DNA of 64,000 nucleotides from Bradyrhizobium barranii subsp. barranii. Lineage in GTDB: Bacteria > Pseudomonadota > Alphaproteobacteria > Rhizobiales > Xanthobacteraceae. Every line of letters starts with the position of its first letter. Position 1 is the stretch's first letter. The DNA lies in the NCBI RefSeq assembly GCF_017565645.3, contig NZ_CP086136.1, positions 7,299,501 through 7,363,500 of the forward strand, in the 5' to 3' direction. A program made the position numbers and the translations under genes. Positions 1 to 8,787 of this stretch are shown in pieces. The notes below the pieces were generated by a model. That model searched no databases. It saw only the letters and a list, made by a program, of their open reading frames with translations, and was not told the DNA's origin.

Positions 1-2
1 AG

Positions 3-65
3 AATTCGGCGCTTGACGCGATTGATGATCTGTTCGGAACGCAAGTGGCGCACCGTTCGGATTAG
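3..65 (+). CDS. C-terminal tail of an unidentified gene (partial, runs off left edge)
   Basis: An open frame enters from the left edge and ends at a TAG at 63-65, giving about 20 residues ending in DDLFGTQVAHRSD. It could be the tail of another gene of the polysaccharide cluster on the same strand as the methyltransferase that follows. It is too short to assign to a family, and it may be only a chance open stretch. Confidence 0.3.
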   Translation, partial: NSALDAIDDLFGTQVAHRSD

Positions 66-331
66 GCGCGCGGGATCCCCCCATCGTTTCCCAAACATTC
101 CATGTTCCGGCTGTGTTTCGCCCAAGCGCTGATACCATTTCCGGTGCCGAGTTCAATAGCTCGGCCTGCACGAGACGGTGCGCTGGCTTGCCGGGAGATT
201 TTGAAGGCCGAGGGAGCCTTGCCCTGCCGGTGCAGAGGCTGCGGAACTCCGGCAGATCGGCAATCGCCGGCGCCTATTCTTGTGCCAGGCTCATGGGGGG
301 GATACAGTTGTGCCATGATGAGAGTGCTCCC

Positions 332-1141
332 ATGAACAACAGGGTTGTCCGCGATTTCTGGAACGAGGCCGCCTGCGGCGAGGCCGCTTATGCCGTCGGC
401 ATCGACGCCTCAAATCGCTTCTCCAGCCAACGCGAGACGAGGTACGAGCTCGAGCCCTTCATCAAGCCCTTCGCCCGCTTCGAAGAGGGCCACGAGCAGG
501 CTGTACTCGAAATCGGCGTTGGCATGGGTGCTGACCATGAACGATGGGCGCGCAGCGGACCCGCCCGCCTTTGCGGCATTGACTTGACCCCGCGCGCCGT
601 CGACCTGACGCGCGAACGCCTCGCCCTCGCCCACCTTGAGTCCGAGCTCCGAGTGGCCGACGGGGAACGGCTTCCTTTTCCGGATGCGACGTTCGATATC
701 GTCTACAGCTGGGGCGTTCTGCACCACAGTGCCGATACAACGCAGGCGTTCAAGGAGGTTGCCCGTGTGCTGAAGCCCCGGGGCACTGCGCGGATCATGA
801 TCTACCACAAGTGGTCGATCGTCGGTCTCATGCTCTGGCTTCGCTATGGACGATTGTCGTCCAGCCTTGCCTCGATCTATGCGAACCACCTCGAAAGCCC
901 CGGCACCAAGGCCTACTCGACGAAGGAGGCGGCCGCGATCGTCGAGGCCAGCGGCTTGCAGATGGTCAAGATGGAAGTCGAACTGAGCCCGGGTGACTTA
1001 CTTTCCGGCGCAACGGGCCAGCGTCATCGCGGACGTCTTCTGTCGATCGCCCGGCGCCTTTGGCCGCGTGCGCTCCTGCTTGCTGTGGCGCGCCAGCTCG
1101 GCCTCTACCTCATGATCGAAGCGATCCGCCCCTCAGAATAG
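332..1141 (+). CDS. class I SAM-dependent methyltransferase
   Basis: This is a 269-residue protein starting at ATG 332; the frame is open further upstream, but that extension does not look like protein. A Rossmann methyltransferase motif I (EIGVGMGAD, about residues 72-80) is followed by an acidic motif II region (CGIDLTPRAVDL) and the post-motif stretch DIVYSWGVLHH, which is typical of Methyltransf_11/25 enzymes. The substrate cannot be read from the sequence. Its place at the edge of a surface-polysaccharide cluster suggests methylation of a sugar or glycan, which is inference. It is convergent with the flippase gene downstream. Confidence 0.8.
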   Translation: MNNRVVRDFWNEAACGEAAYAVGIDASNRFSSQRETRYELEPFIKPFARFEEGHEQAVLEIGVGMGADHERWARSGPARLCGIDLTPRAVDLTRERLALAHLESELRVADGERLPFPDATFDIVYSWGVLHHSADTTQAFKEVARVLKPRGTARIMIYHKWSIVGLMLWLRYGRLSSSLASIYANHLESPGTKAYSTKEAAAIVEASGLQMVKMEVELSPGDLLSGATGQRHRGRLLSIARRLWPRALLLAVARQLGLYLMIEAIRPSE

Positions 1142-1248
1142 GTTGCCGGAATATCTTGCTCGTGGCCTTCGTTGGAGTTGGAGCGCCGGTTCCGCGGGCC
1201 ATCCGGAAGATGGGACGGCGGCGAGGTGCCTCGCTCCAATTCGTTGCG

Positions 1249-2469
1249 TCAGAGATCGGCGGAAAGGCCGGACCTGACGCTGTTGAGAAGCAGCCAGACA
1301 CAGACAAATCCGGCACTCGCACTCTGAATCCACGCCAGACCAACGGCACCGAACTGTCCAAACAGCGCAACCGAGAGAGCGGCCTGCAGGGTCGCCGCGC
1401 AGAGCCAGGCCATGACCTGCGACCAGGGAAATCCGCTCGCCGACAGGAACTGGGAGGCTGCGGAGGCGACGCCGATGAAGAATACACCGGGAAGCAGCGC
1501 GAGGATGATGGCCACGGCCGGCTCGTACGCTTTCCCGAATATGATTGTGACGATCGGGCTCGCCAGCACGGCGCTGGCTGTGCAGACCAGCGCCATCAGC
1601 AAGGTGATCTGTAGCAACGCGACCTTGTACTGCTGCATTCGCGCCGCACCTTTCGCACGCACGAGCGCGGGAAACAGCAGAAGGCCGATCGTCGAGGGCA
1701 GGATCAGCAACGCGTCGGCGATCTGTGCCGCAATCGACCAGTAACCGATATCCGCAAACTCGCCGAATTGCCTGAGCACCATGACGCTCATGCGGCCCAT
1801 GACGAAGCCGAGCAGAGTCGCGATATGAGCCCGCAGCGCAAATGCGATACCGTCCCGGAACAGGCCGAAGTCGAAGCGCCGCGGAATGTCGACGCCCTTC
1901 GCCAGGACGGCCCAGGCGGCGACGCAGGCGACGAGCGAGGCGATGACCGCAGCAACCAGGAAGCCCCCAAGCCGTGGAGCAAGCCAGCATGCGAGCAGCG
2001 CCGCACCGATGGCAACGACGCCGTTGAGGATGATCAGACCGTTGAAGGTCCTGGGGCGATTAAGAGCGACCGCGATGTTGGACAGGTAAAGGAACAGGAG
2101 CAGCGACGGTGTCAGCGCCGTCACGATGGCGACGAACATGACGTTTTGTTCGGAACCGCCGATCGCCAGATCGACTGCAAGGACGCCCGCCGCCGCCGCA
2201 ACCCCGGCCAGGATCGCAAGCCACAACGAGTTGGCCATGATCTGAGCGAGCAGCGCCGGCGTCCGCGCAATCAAGTACGTGTTGCTCGACTGAATGCCGA
2301 GGGAGGCGATCTGCAGGGCAATCGCAGCGAGCGTCACGATGTAGTAATAGTGCCCGCGCTCGGCGGGACCGAGCATGCGCGCCGTCAGGATCGCCACGCC
2401 GAACGAGCCGAGGATAGCGAGGCCCCGCGCCAACAGCATCTCAGCATAGGTGTGGATCAAGGAGGGCAC
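1249..2469 (-). CDS. polysaccharide flippase (Wzx/MATE-like)
   Basis: A polytopic membrane protein of about 406 residues with some twelve hydrophobic segments. It opens with a MLLARGLAILGSFGVAILTARMLG-like stretch (read from 2439 downward), which is the usual first helix of oligosaccharide flippases of the MOP superfamily. Such proteins move lipid-linked repeat units across the inner membrane. I place the start at GTG 2469, overlapping the end of the heparinase gene by 13 bp; ATG 2439 is an alternative. It is the last gene of a tightly overlapping minus-strand operon asnB > heparinase > flippase. A second, longer flippase gene lies at 37.8-39.4 kb. Confidence 0.85.
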   Translation of the reverse strand: MPSLIHTYAEMLLARGLAILGSFGVAILTARMLGPAERGHYYYIVTLAAIALQIASLGIQSSNTYLIARTPALLAQIMANSLWLAILAGVAAAAGVLAVDLAIGGSEQNVMFVAIVTALTPSLLLFLYLSNIAVALNRPRTFNGLIILNGVVAIGAALLACWLAPRLGGFLVAAVIASLVACVAAWAVLAKGVDIPRRFDFGLFRDGIAFALRAHIATLLGFVMGRMSVMVLRQFGEFADIGYWSIAAQIADALLILPSTIGLLLFPALVRAKGAARMQQYKVALLQITLLMALVCTASAVLASPIVTIIFGKAYEPAVAIILALLPGVFFIGVASAASQFLSASGFPWSQVMAWLCAATLQAALSVALFGQFGAVGLAWIQSASAGFVCVWLLLNSVRSGLSADL

Positions 2470-4481
2470 GAGGTATCGTTCCCGTCCGGCATGATCGTTA
2501 CCGCCAGCCTCGCCGGCAAGGCTCCCTGCCTGCGCCACACCAGCCGATGCGATGGCTCGACAACGCCGTAGCTCGGCGAGATCAACGTGGGCTCGATGGT
2601 CAGCTCCCAACCGCCACCAGATGCCGAAAGGGAGAACAGACGTCCCGCTGAAGCAAGGCGGACCGCGGCGCCGCTGCGGTCGACGCGGACGGAAGGCGCC
2701 AGATGCAAAGGTACGGCGATCTCGTGTTCGCCTTCGCCGTCGATGGTATCGACGATCTCGACACGGCCCGATCGCCTGTCCAGGCTGATTTCCCGCGCAA
2801 CGTCGACGCCGAGGCGCCGGTAGCCCTGATGCCTACCGGCAAACAGGTCCTGCTCGTCGCCGGTCCGCCAAGTCGTGCATTCGGCCTGCGCATCGTCCTG
2901 GAGGTTCCAGAGATTGCCGGGGTCGAAGCGGTTCATCTCCGCGCCATCGATCCCGGGCGTGTTGTGGGACGAGGTCGAACGAAACTCGTTTCGCTTCTCG
3001 AACGAGGCCGTATAGACGAACGAGCCGCGGTCGATGACGACCGGCGCGCCAGCGAGCCAGGCTTCAAACGACAGCGCGTCGTTGTGTCCGTGGCCGCCGC
3101 GGCCGGCGAGGCCGACCGGGCCGCAATCAATGAATACGTGATGATCCCCGGCGCGCATGACATACGCGCCGCCGTGCGGGAATGCCATCGACGACGCCGG
3201 CGAGCGAACGGCTGGCGCGAATGATGCGGCCAAGTCGGGTCCGACCACCCAGACGAGTTCGGAGCGAGGCCCCTCCGCTTGCGCCGCCAGATCGCTATCG
3301 CCGAATGCCAGTGCAATCAGACTGACCAGATAGCGATGGTCGCCGAGCTTCTGCCCACCGAATGGCAACGCTCTTGCGTCGTCGGCATCCCCCCACAGCG
3401 GGCTGGTGCCGTCGGGGCGCGAATAGGCCGCGGCAAATCGCGCCATCGCGCGCAGCCGCTGGACGTAACTGTCCGTCAGGCTGGCGCCGCAGGCCTTGCG
3501 GAACAGTGCCGGCCACACGAAGAGTTCGCAGACCAGCCGGTGATAGGGCACCGACGCCTCGAAATCGACCCCGTCGGCGAAGACCTGCTTTTCGATTTCC
3601 TCTTGCAGCCCTCGCCAGCCGGCATCTTGCCAGCGACCGGCATTCCCCACGTCGCCGAAAAAGTGGCCGGCCATCACCAGGCCGGCAAGATCCGCGGTGT
3701 AGTGGTTGCCGTTGACATCGGCTTTCTCGATGTGCCTCAGCGTGAAGTCGCCGTGGAGGTAAAGGCAGGCCAGAAACTTCGCGCGAAAGTCCTCGTCGCG
3801 CCACGAGGGGCTGTTCGCGAATACATGAAACAGCCAGGTCCAGATGAAGAGCCGCATCGCGGCTTCCATCGTGCAGGACCAGTTCACGGTGTAGCCGAGC
3901 GGATTGCCATCCATCCACTCCTGCAGGATATCGCGGGCGGCGACGGCATATTGCTCGTCGGCATCCAGCAGGTAGGCCTGTCCCGCCGGAATCAGCCATT
4001 GCAGTCGTGAAATCTCCCAGGGCACCTTGACGTCGCTGGGACGATCGCGGTTCACGTAGTCGATCGATCGCGCGAAGCCTCCCGGCCACCCCATCCCCAC
4101 CCGGTAATCGCGGGCCCAGTCGATCGGCCTGCCGAGCGCGACCGGCCCGGTCCCGAGCAGGTCGACTGTTCGTGCGCAAGCAAGGCGTGCGGCGTCGCGA
4201 ATCCGCGCGCTCTCGCCCGGCTCGACGCGGTCGAGCGCCGCGGAATCCATCGCCGATGTCCAGGCCGGATACGGGCGCTGGCGCAGCCGTGTCCATAATT
4301 CATCGATGGAGGAGGCCCGCGCCATCGCAAGCAGCCGCCCGCGCGAGAGGCTTCGCTCCCGCATCGGCGCAAGCCAGCGGTCGAGCTCGCGCTCCCCCTC
4401 CTGCCAGGCGCGGCTGGCAACGTAGGTCGGAGATTTGCCGAGAATCCTCCTGGCGCGGCGCGCCGCGTCAAGCAACCGCAT
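2457..4481 (-). CDS. heparinase II/III family polysaccharide lyase
   Basis: A 674-residue protein with the two-domain layout of the heparinase II/III (alginate lyase) family: an N-terminal alpha/alpha toroid, then a C-terminal beta-sandwich region. Diagnostic stretches include NGNHYTADLAGL (about residue 260), GGHGHNDALSFE (about residue 475) and RSTSSHNTPGIDG (about residue 515), which carry the conserved His and Asn residues of the active site. Members in EPS clusters are often found next to an asparagine-synthetase homologue, as here, where the gene overlaps asnB by 14 bp. It may trim or release the polymer made by the cluster (inference). No clear signal peptide is visible, so where it acts is uncertain. 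Confidence 0.88.
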   Translation of the reverse strand: MRLLDAARRARRILGKSPTYVASRAWQEGERELDRWLAPMRERSLSRGRLLAMARASSIDELWTRLRQRPYPAWTSAMDSAALDRVEPGESARIRDAARLACARTVDLLGTGPVALGRPIDWARDYRVGMGWPGGFARSIDYVNRDRPSDVKVPWEISRLQWLIPAGQAYLLDADEQYAVAARDILQEWMDGNPLGYTVNWSCTMEAAMRLFIWTWLFHVFANSPSWRDEDFRAKFLACLYLHGDFTLRHIEKADVNGNHYTADLAGLVMAGHFFGDVGNAGRWQDAGWRGLQEEIEKQVFADGVDFEASVPYHRLVCELFVWPALFRKACGASLTDSYVQRLRAMARFAAAYSRPDGTSPLWGDADDARALPFGGQKLGDHRYLVSLIALAFGDSDLAAQAEGPRSELVWVVGPDLAASFAPAVRSPASSMAFPHGGAYVMRAGDHHVFIDCGPVGLAGRGGHGHNDALSFEAWLAGAPVVIDRGSFVYTASFEKRNEFRSTSSHNTPGIDGAEMNRFDPGNLWNLQDDAQAECTTWRTGDEQDLFAGRHQGYRRLGVDVAREISLDRRSGRVEIVDTIDGEGEHEIAVPLHLAPSVRVDRSGAAVRLASAGRLFSLSASGGGWELTIEPTLISPSYGVVEPSHRLVWRRQGALPARLAVTIMPDGNDTSCPP

Positions 4482-6510
4482 CGGACAACTGCGACGTATC
4501 GACCGCCTTGCGATCTATCCACAAATCATACCAGGCGGTCAGATTGTAGATCGCCCAGAGATACAGGCTGGTATCGGTCCGCCCGGTGAAGTGCCAGTCG
4601 AACAGCTTCTCGATATAGGAGGCATTCAGGAAGCCGCGCCGCATCAACCCCGAAGAGAACACCGACGTCCGGACCGCACGGCCGAAATCGCTGCGCATCC
4701 AGTCACTCATCGGCGCGCCGAAGCCCATCTTCTTGCGATAGATGATGTTGTCGGGGATCAGGCCCTCGACGGCCTTCTTCAGAAGATATTTCGGCTCGCC
4801 GCCCTTGGTCTTCCATTCCTCGGGAATGTCCATCGAGAACTCGACGAGCTTGTGGTCGAGGAAGGGGACGCGAGCTTCCAGCGACTCCGACATACCGATC
4901 TTGTCGACCCGCATCAGCAGTAGCTCGGGCAAGCGCAGCCTGAACTCGCTGTGGATCATGCGCGTCAGCGGATCAAGGTTGGGGAACTTGGCATCCAGGG
5001 GATCCATGAAGCTGCGGACGATATTGAAGCTGTCGAGCTTCAGATATTCGGGATCGAGCAACCCCGCCGCGTCCGCGTGATCGTCGTTGGCGGCCGCGAT
5101 GGCGGCGGAGTCAACGAGCTGGCTCTTCATCAGATCGGGGAACACCATCGCGCCGGACCAGAAATGCTCGCGGCTTCGGGCCGCGCGATCGATGACGTCA
5201 GCATAGACCGGTAGCTTCGGATGAATCCCCGAAAGCAGATTGGCAGTGCCCGCCGCAAGGCGCTGTGCCGGCTGCGGCAGATACTTGCGGAACGGCGCCC
5301 AGTATTTGTGATACATCTTCAGGTACGTCATGTAGCCCGAATAGCCGCAGAACTGCTCGTCCGAGCCTTCGCCGACCTGGACCACCTTCATGCCGTTGTC
5401 GTGCGCGAGCTTGGAGACGAAATAGAGCGGGATGCACACCCAGTCGGCGATCGGCTCGTCCTGCGAGTGCAGCATCTGCGGCAGGTAGTTGATCATGTCC
5501 TTCTTGCTGATCCCAATCTCATGATGATTTGTGCCGAACTGACGTGCGATCTGATTGGCCTGCTCGTATTCGTTCAGATGCTTGTAGTCGCTGAATCCGA
5601 TCGTGAAGGTCTCCACGGGGCGGCTGGAGAATTCGCTCATCAACGCCACGTTGGTCGATGAATCGACGCCGCCCGACAGGAACACGCCCATCGGCACGTC
5701 CGACATCATCCGCTTCTCCACGCTGGCGCGGAGCCGGTCGCGAATGCCGCTGACGTAGAACTCCTCGAGCGCCGCCTCCGAAAGATTGGCGGTCTCGCCC
5801 GGGTCGATGCCGCGTCCGGGCATCGCGTCCCAGTATCGCGAGATCGTCGCCTTGCCGGAACGATCGATCGTCATGCTGCATCCGGCCGGCAGCTTGTAGA
5901 TGCCGCGCATCATCGTCAGCGGCGCCGGTGTCGTCAGGAACGAAAGGTAGTGGTACATCGCGTATGGGTCGATCTCGCGCACGAAGTCGGGATGCTCAAC
6001 CAGCGCCTTCATCTCCGATGCGAAGGCGAAGCATCCCTTAATCCGGGCGAAATAGAGCGGTTTGACGCCGATGCGGTCTCGCGCGAGCGACAGCAGCCCC
6101 TTGCGCTCGTCCCAGATCCCGAAGGCGTAGTCGCCCTCGATCCGCTCGAGCAGGCCGTCGAGGCCCCACTCCTCGTAGCCGTGCACCAGCACTTCTGTGT
6201 CGCTGTGATCGGTACGGAACTTGTGCCCACGGGCGACGAGCTCAGGCCTGAGCTTGGCGTGATTGTAGATTTCACCGTTGAAGGTGATGATGACGGTGCC
6301 GTCCTCGTTGCGCATCGGCTGCGTCGCGGCGACGTTGAGGTCGACGATCGAGAGACGGCGGTGGCCGAGCCCGATTTTGCGGTCGTCCGAGACCCAGCCG
6401 TCTCCGCCGTCCGGCCCGCGATGCGCCATGGCGTCGCGCATGCGATCCAGGACGCTACGATCGACCCTGCCGGCGTCGCCGTAAGATAGCAAACCCACTA
6501 TTCCGCACAT
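4468..6510 (-). CDS. asnB: asparagine synthase (glutamine-hydrolysing), copy 1
   Basis: A 680-residue enzyme. It begins MCGIVGLLSYG, so Cys2 is available as the glutaminase nucleophile of the class II amidotransferase domain (about residues 2-220). The synthetase domain has the ATP-pyrophosphatase loop VFLSGGVDSS (about residue 283). The family amidates carboxylates using glutamine and ATP. In polysaccharide clusters such homologues are often thought to amidate uronic or amino-uronic sugars rather than aspartate; that role is inferred here from its place upstream of a heparinase and a flippase. It is about 70 residues longer than the second copy at 35.9-37.8 kb. It is the first gene of the three-gene operon. 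Confidence 0.92.
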   Translation of the reverse strand: MCGIVGLLSYGDAGRVDRSVLDRMRDAMAHRGPDGGDGWVSDDRKIGLGHRRLSIVDLNVAATQPMRNEDGTVIITFNGEIYNHAKLRPELVARGHKFRTDHSDTEVLVHGYEEWGLDGLLERIEGDYAFGIWDERKGLLSLARDRIGVKPLYFARIKGCFAFASEMKALVEHPDFVREIDPYAMYHYLSFLTTPAPLTMMRGIYKLPAGCSMTIDRSGKATISRYWDAMPGRGIDPGETANLSEAALEEFYVSGIRDRLRASVEKRMMSDVPMGVFLSGGVDSSTNVALMSEFSSRPVETFTIGFSDYKHLNEYEQANQIARQFGTNHHEIGISKKDMINYLPQMLHSQDEPIADWVCIPLYFVSKLAHDNGMKVVQVGEGSDEQFCGYSGYMTYLKMYHKYWAPFRKYLPQPAQRLAAGTANLLSGIHPKLPVYADVIDRAARSREHFWSGAMVFPDLMKSQLVDSAAIAAANDDHADAAGLLDPEYLKLDSFNIVRSFMDPLDAKFPNLDPLTRMIHSEFRLRLPELLLMRVDKIGMSESLEARVPFLDHKLVEFSMDIPEEWKTKGGEPKYLLKKAVEGLIPDNIIYRKKMGFGAPMSDWMRSDFGRAVRTSVFSSGLMRRGFLNASYIEKLFDWHFTGRTDTSLYLWAIYNLTAWYDLWIDRKAVDTSQLSDAVA

Positions 6511-6541
6511 TCAGAACAATCCCCTTGGTTCGGAGACGAGA

Positions 6542-8299
6542 TCATGCCGCGTCGCGATCCGGCCGGCGCACGAGCAACCCGTTACGGGCCATCGCGGCGA
6601 GAATAGCATCGACATGCCGCTTCCAGGTATAGCGATTCAGGACCTCGGCGCGGGCCGCCTTCGCCACTCCGGCGGCCGCCGGCATGTCGTCCACGACCCG
6701 CCGCAATGTGTCCTTGAAGGCCTGCGCATTGCCCGGCTCGTAAAGGAATCCGCAAGGTGCTCCCGCCCCCGGCGGCAACGCCCCCAGCCGCGTGGCACCG
6801 CGTCCGGCGATGACATCCTCGATCTGGCCGAGCGCCGATGCGACGATCGCCTTCTCCATCGCCATATACTCGAACAATTTGGTCGGCGATCCAAAAAATC
6901 CGGAGCCGTCCGCGTTCGGCACGTGAGGCGAGAGCAGCAGGTCCGCGCAGGCCAGATATCTGGGGGCTTCCGATTGCGCCACCAGGCCCGTCAGCGTGAC
7001 AAAGCGCGTGATCTCGGGTGGTCCGACCAGCCGACGCACCTCGGGCATCTTCAGACCGTCGCCCACCAGCATGAAATGCAACTTGCTCCGCTCGAGCCAG
7101 GCGGCGTCGTTGCGCGCGAGGTCACTGATGCATTCGGCGAGAAACTCGATGCCATGCCACTGCCCGAATGTTCCGATGAACCCGGCGACCAGCGCATCTT
7201 TCGGGATGCCATGCTGCCGCTTCAGATCGGCGAGATCGTCCGTCGAGAATCTCGTGGAATCAAAAGCGGCCGGATCGACACAGTTGGGATAGACGAGAAT
7301 CCGGCTATCGGGAATTCCTCTCCGCTTCAGCTCATCCCCCAACTCGTCCGAAACGGTGACGATCAAATCCGCAGCCTCCAGCGCGACTGCTTCTGCTTTC
7401 TCTGCGGCCCCGTGCAGGCGGAGCCGCGTTCCCCAATTCGCGGACGCCCAGGCCTCGGATCCGTTGAATTCGACGACGACCGGCACGTTCAAGCGGCGCC
7501 CCAGATGAGGCCCGGTAAAATCGTGCAGAGAAAATCGTTGATAGATGAACGACCATGGATTGGAGCTGTGCAGCGGAACGATTCTTTTCTCGATCGCCTC
7601 CGCATACGGATAGAAATTCAGCTCTGCCGGCATCGCAAGCAGCCCATCGGGCTGCAACTTCAGCCAGCGCGCGCCTGCGCGATCCGTGGGCAGCGACTTG
7701 AGACTTGCGTAGTCCACCTCGAAGGCGTTGTCGAGAAATCCCCCGATGACGCCCGCCGTGTGACCGACCGAGCCGCCGACGGCCGCGCCAAGCGAGATGT
7801 TGGCATCGAGATAGAGAATGCGCGCGCCGCCGCTGGGTGGGACCCGACGGGGCATCGGCAACCGTCTCATCGCCTCTCCCTCGCGCAAACGGCGGACAAG
7901 AGCACGGCGGGACGATAGGGTATCGACGCCGAGCTGCAGCAAGTTCTGCAGCCCGCCAAGCCGCCCGAGAGCCTCGACCCGCAAATCGGGCCAGACAACC
8001 GCAAGTGAGCCGACCCGGGTCAATGCAGCCGCGATCGAGAGCGGTGCAATCAGCGCCGTGGAAACCTCGCTTTCCAGCGCGATGACCAGCTTATCGGCAC
8101 GGAGACTGCGCAACTGCCGAAGCGCCGCGACGGGCGACAATTTGCGCAGGTTCGCCGCGTCATAGTAGCTGTCCACCGGTCCGCAGACCTCCGTGATTCG
8201 ATCGGCAAACGATCTCGTCACGGGATGGAAGCTCATGACGATCAGCTTGGGTCTTGTGGAAAGGTCAGGACTCATTAGTTTCGCGGACGGGTTGGACAT
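6542..8299 (-). CDS. glycosyltransferase family 4
   Basis: A 585-residue protein. The C-terminal half carries the GT-B nucleotide-sugar domain: LVAGFIGTFGQWHGIEFLAE near residue 360, and a distal acidic-donor motif in FGSPTKLFEYMAMEKAIVAS near residue 475. The N-terminal 150 residues are an additional region beyond the normal acceptor domain. The gene lies 31 bp upstream of asnB on the same strand, so it is probably the first gene of that transcript. It likely adds a sugar to a lipid-linked repeat unit in the cytoplasm; donor and acceptor are unknown. Confidence 0.87.
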   Translation of the reverse strand: MSNPSAKLMSPDLSTRPKLIVMSFHPVTRSFADRITEVCGPVDSYYDAANLRKLSPVAALRQLRSLRADKLVIALESEVSTALIAPLSIAAALTRVGSLAVVWPDLRVEALGRLGGLQNLLQLGVDTLSSRRALVRRLREGEAMRRLPMPRRVPPSGGARILYLDANISLGAAVGGSVGHTAGVIGGFLDNAFEVDYASLKSLPTDRAGARWLKLQPDGLLAMPAELNFYPYAEAIEKRIVPLHSSNPWSFIYQRFSLHDFTGPHLGRRLNVPVVVEFNGSEAWASANWGTRLRLHGAAEKAEAVALEAADLIVTVSDELGDELKRRGIPDSRILVYPNCVDPAAFDSTRFSTDDLADLKRQHGIPKDALVAGFIGTFGQWHGIEFLAECISDLARNDAAWLERSKLHFMLVGDGLKMPEVRRLVGPPEITRFVTLTGLVAQSEAPRYLACADLLLSPHVPNADGSGFFGSPTKLFEYMAMEKAIVASALGQIEDVIAGRGATRLGALPPGAGAPCGFLYEPGNAQAFKDTLRRVVDDMPAAAGVAKAARAEVLNRYTWKRHVDAILAAMARNGLLVRRPDRDAA

Positions 8300-8400
8300 C
8301 TGGGTCAGGCTATACTAGCAATAGAGCGTCAAGACCAGCGCCCAGGAGCCTCCCGCAAGGTTCGCGCGCCGCAGGCCCAAGCCATTCAGTTCCCGTCATT

Positions 8401-8604
8401 TTACCGGGACTCCGAAGACCCCGCCCCCCCCCCCGCTAAAGCCCCGCGAATACGGTCCACGTGCTTACCGTCCCCCTTGGTCGCCGAGACGCACTGTCTC
8501 GCGCCATCGCTGGTACTGGCGAAACGACACATCAAGCCATCGTGCGAACAGCCGGACGCCAGGCAATTGAGCTGCCCCGCCATTGCCTGGATATCGTGAC
8601 GCAC
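8401..8604 (-). CDS. hypothetical small Cys-containing protein (doubtful)
   Basis: A 67-codon open frame from GTG 8604 encodes a sequence with regular Cys spacing and protein-like composition (NCLASGCSHDGLMC, then KGDGKHVDRIRGAL). The open frame extends further upstream without a start (LPNSTAWCTGIDVRHD), so a longer gene may once have existed. The 3' end of the frame runs through an 11-base homopolymer. I do not recognise a family. No strong ribosome-binding site is seen. The whole 8300-8787 interval otherwise shows only the divergent promoters expected between the glycosyltransferase and the polytopic protein. Confidence 0.3.
   Translation of the reverse strand: MRHDIQAMAGQLNCLASGCSHDGLMCRFASTSDGARQCVSATKGDGKHVDRIRGALAGGGAGSSESR
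8424..8434. repeat. 11-base C homopolymer
   Basis: Eleven consecutive C residues on the + strand, flanked by CCG and GC, in the divergent intergenic region between a glycosyltransferase gene and a Wzy-like gene. It is the second long homopolymer in this polysaccharide cluster; the other is 32 bases at 18056-18087. Tracts of this length can change length by slippage. Here it sits inside the 3' end of a doubtful small frame. Confidence 0.9.
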
Positions 8605-8787
8605 GTCGATGCCAGTGCACCAGGCCGTGCTGTTCGGCAGATCCTGACCGTGATCCCGACGGAGCCCGGTAACTTTGCGCGGCTGTTGACGAGGTCTTCA
8701 GCAAACCACCTCAACCGCCGCACGCGTTGAACTTCCCTAGCTGTCAGGATACGTTGCTCTGGGGTTGTTGAAGTGAGATCGGGAGTA

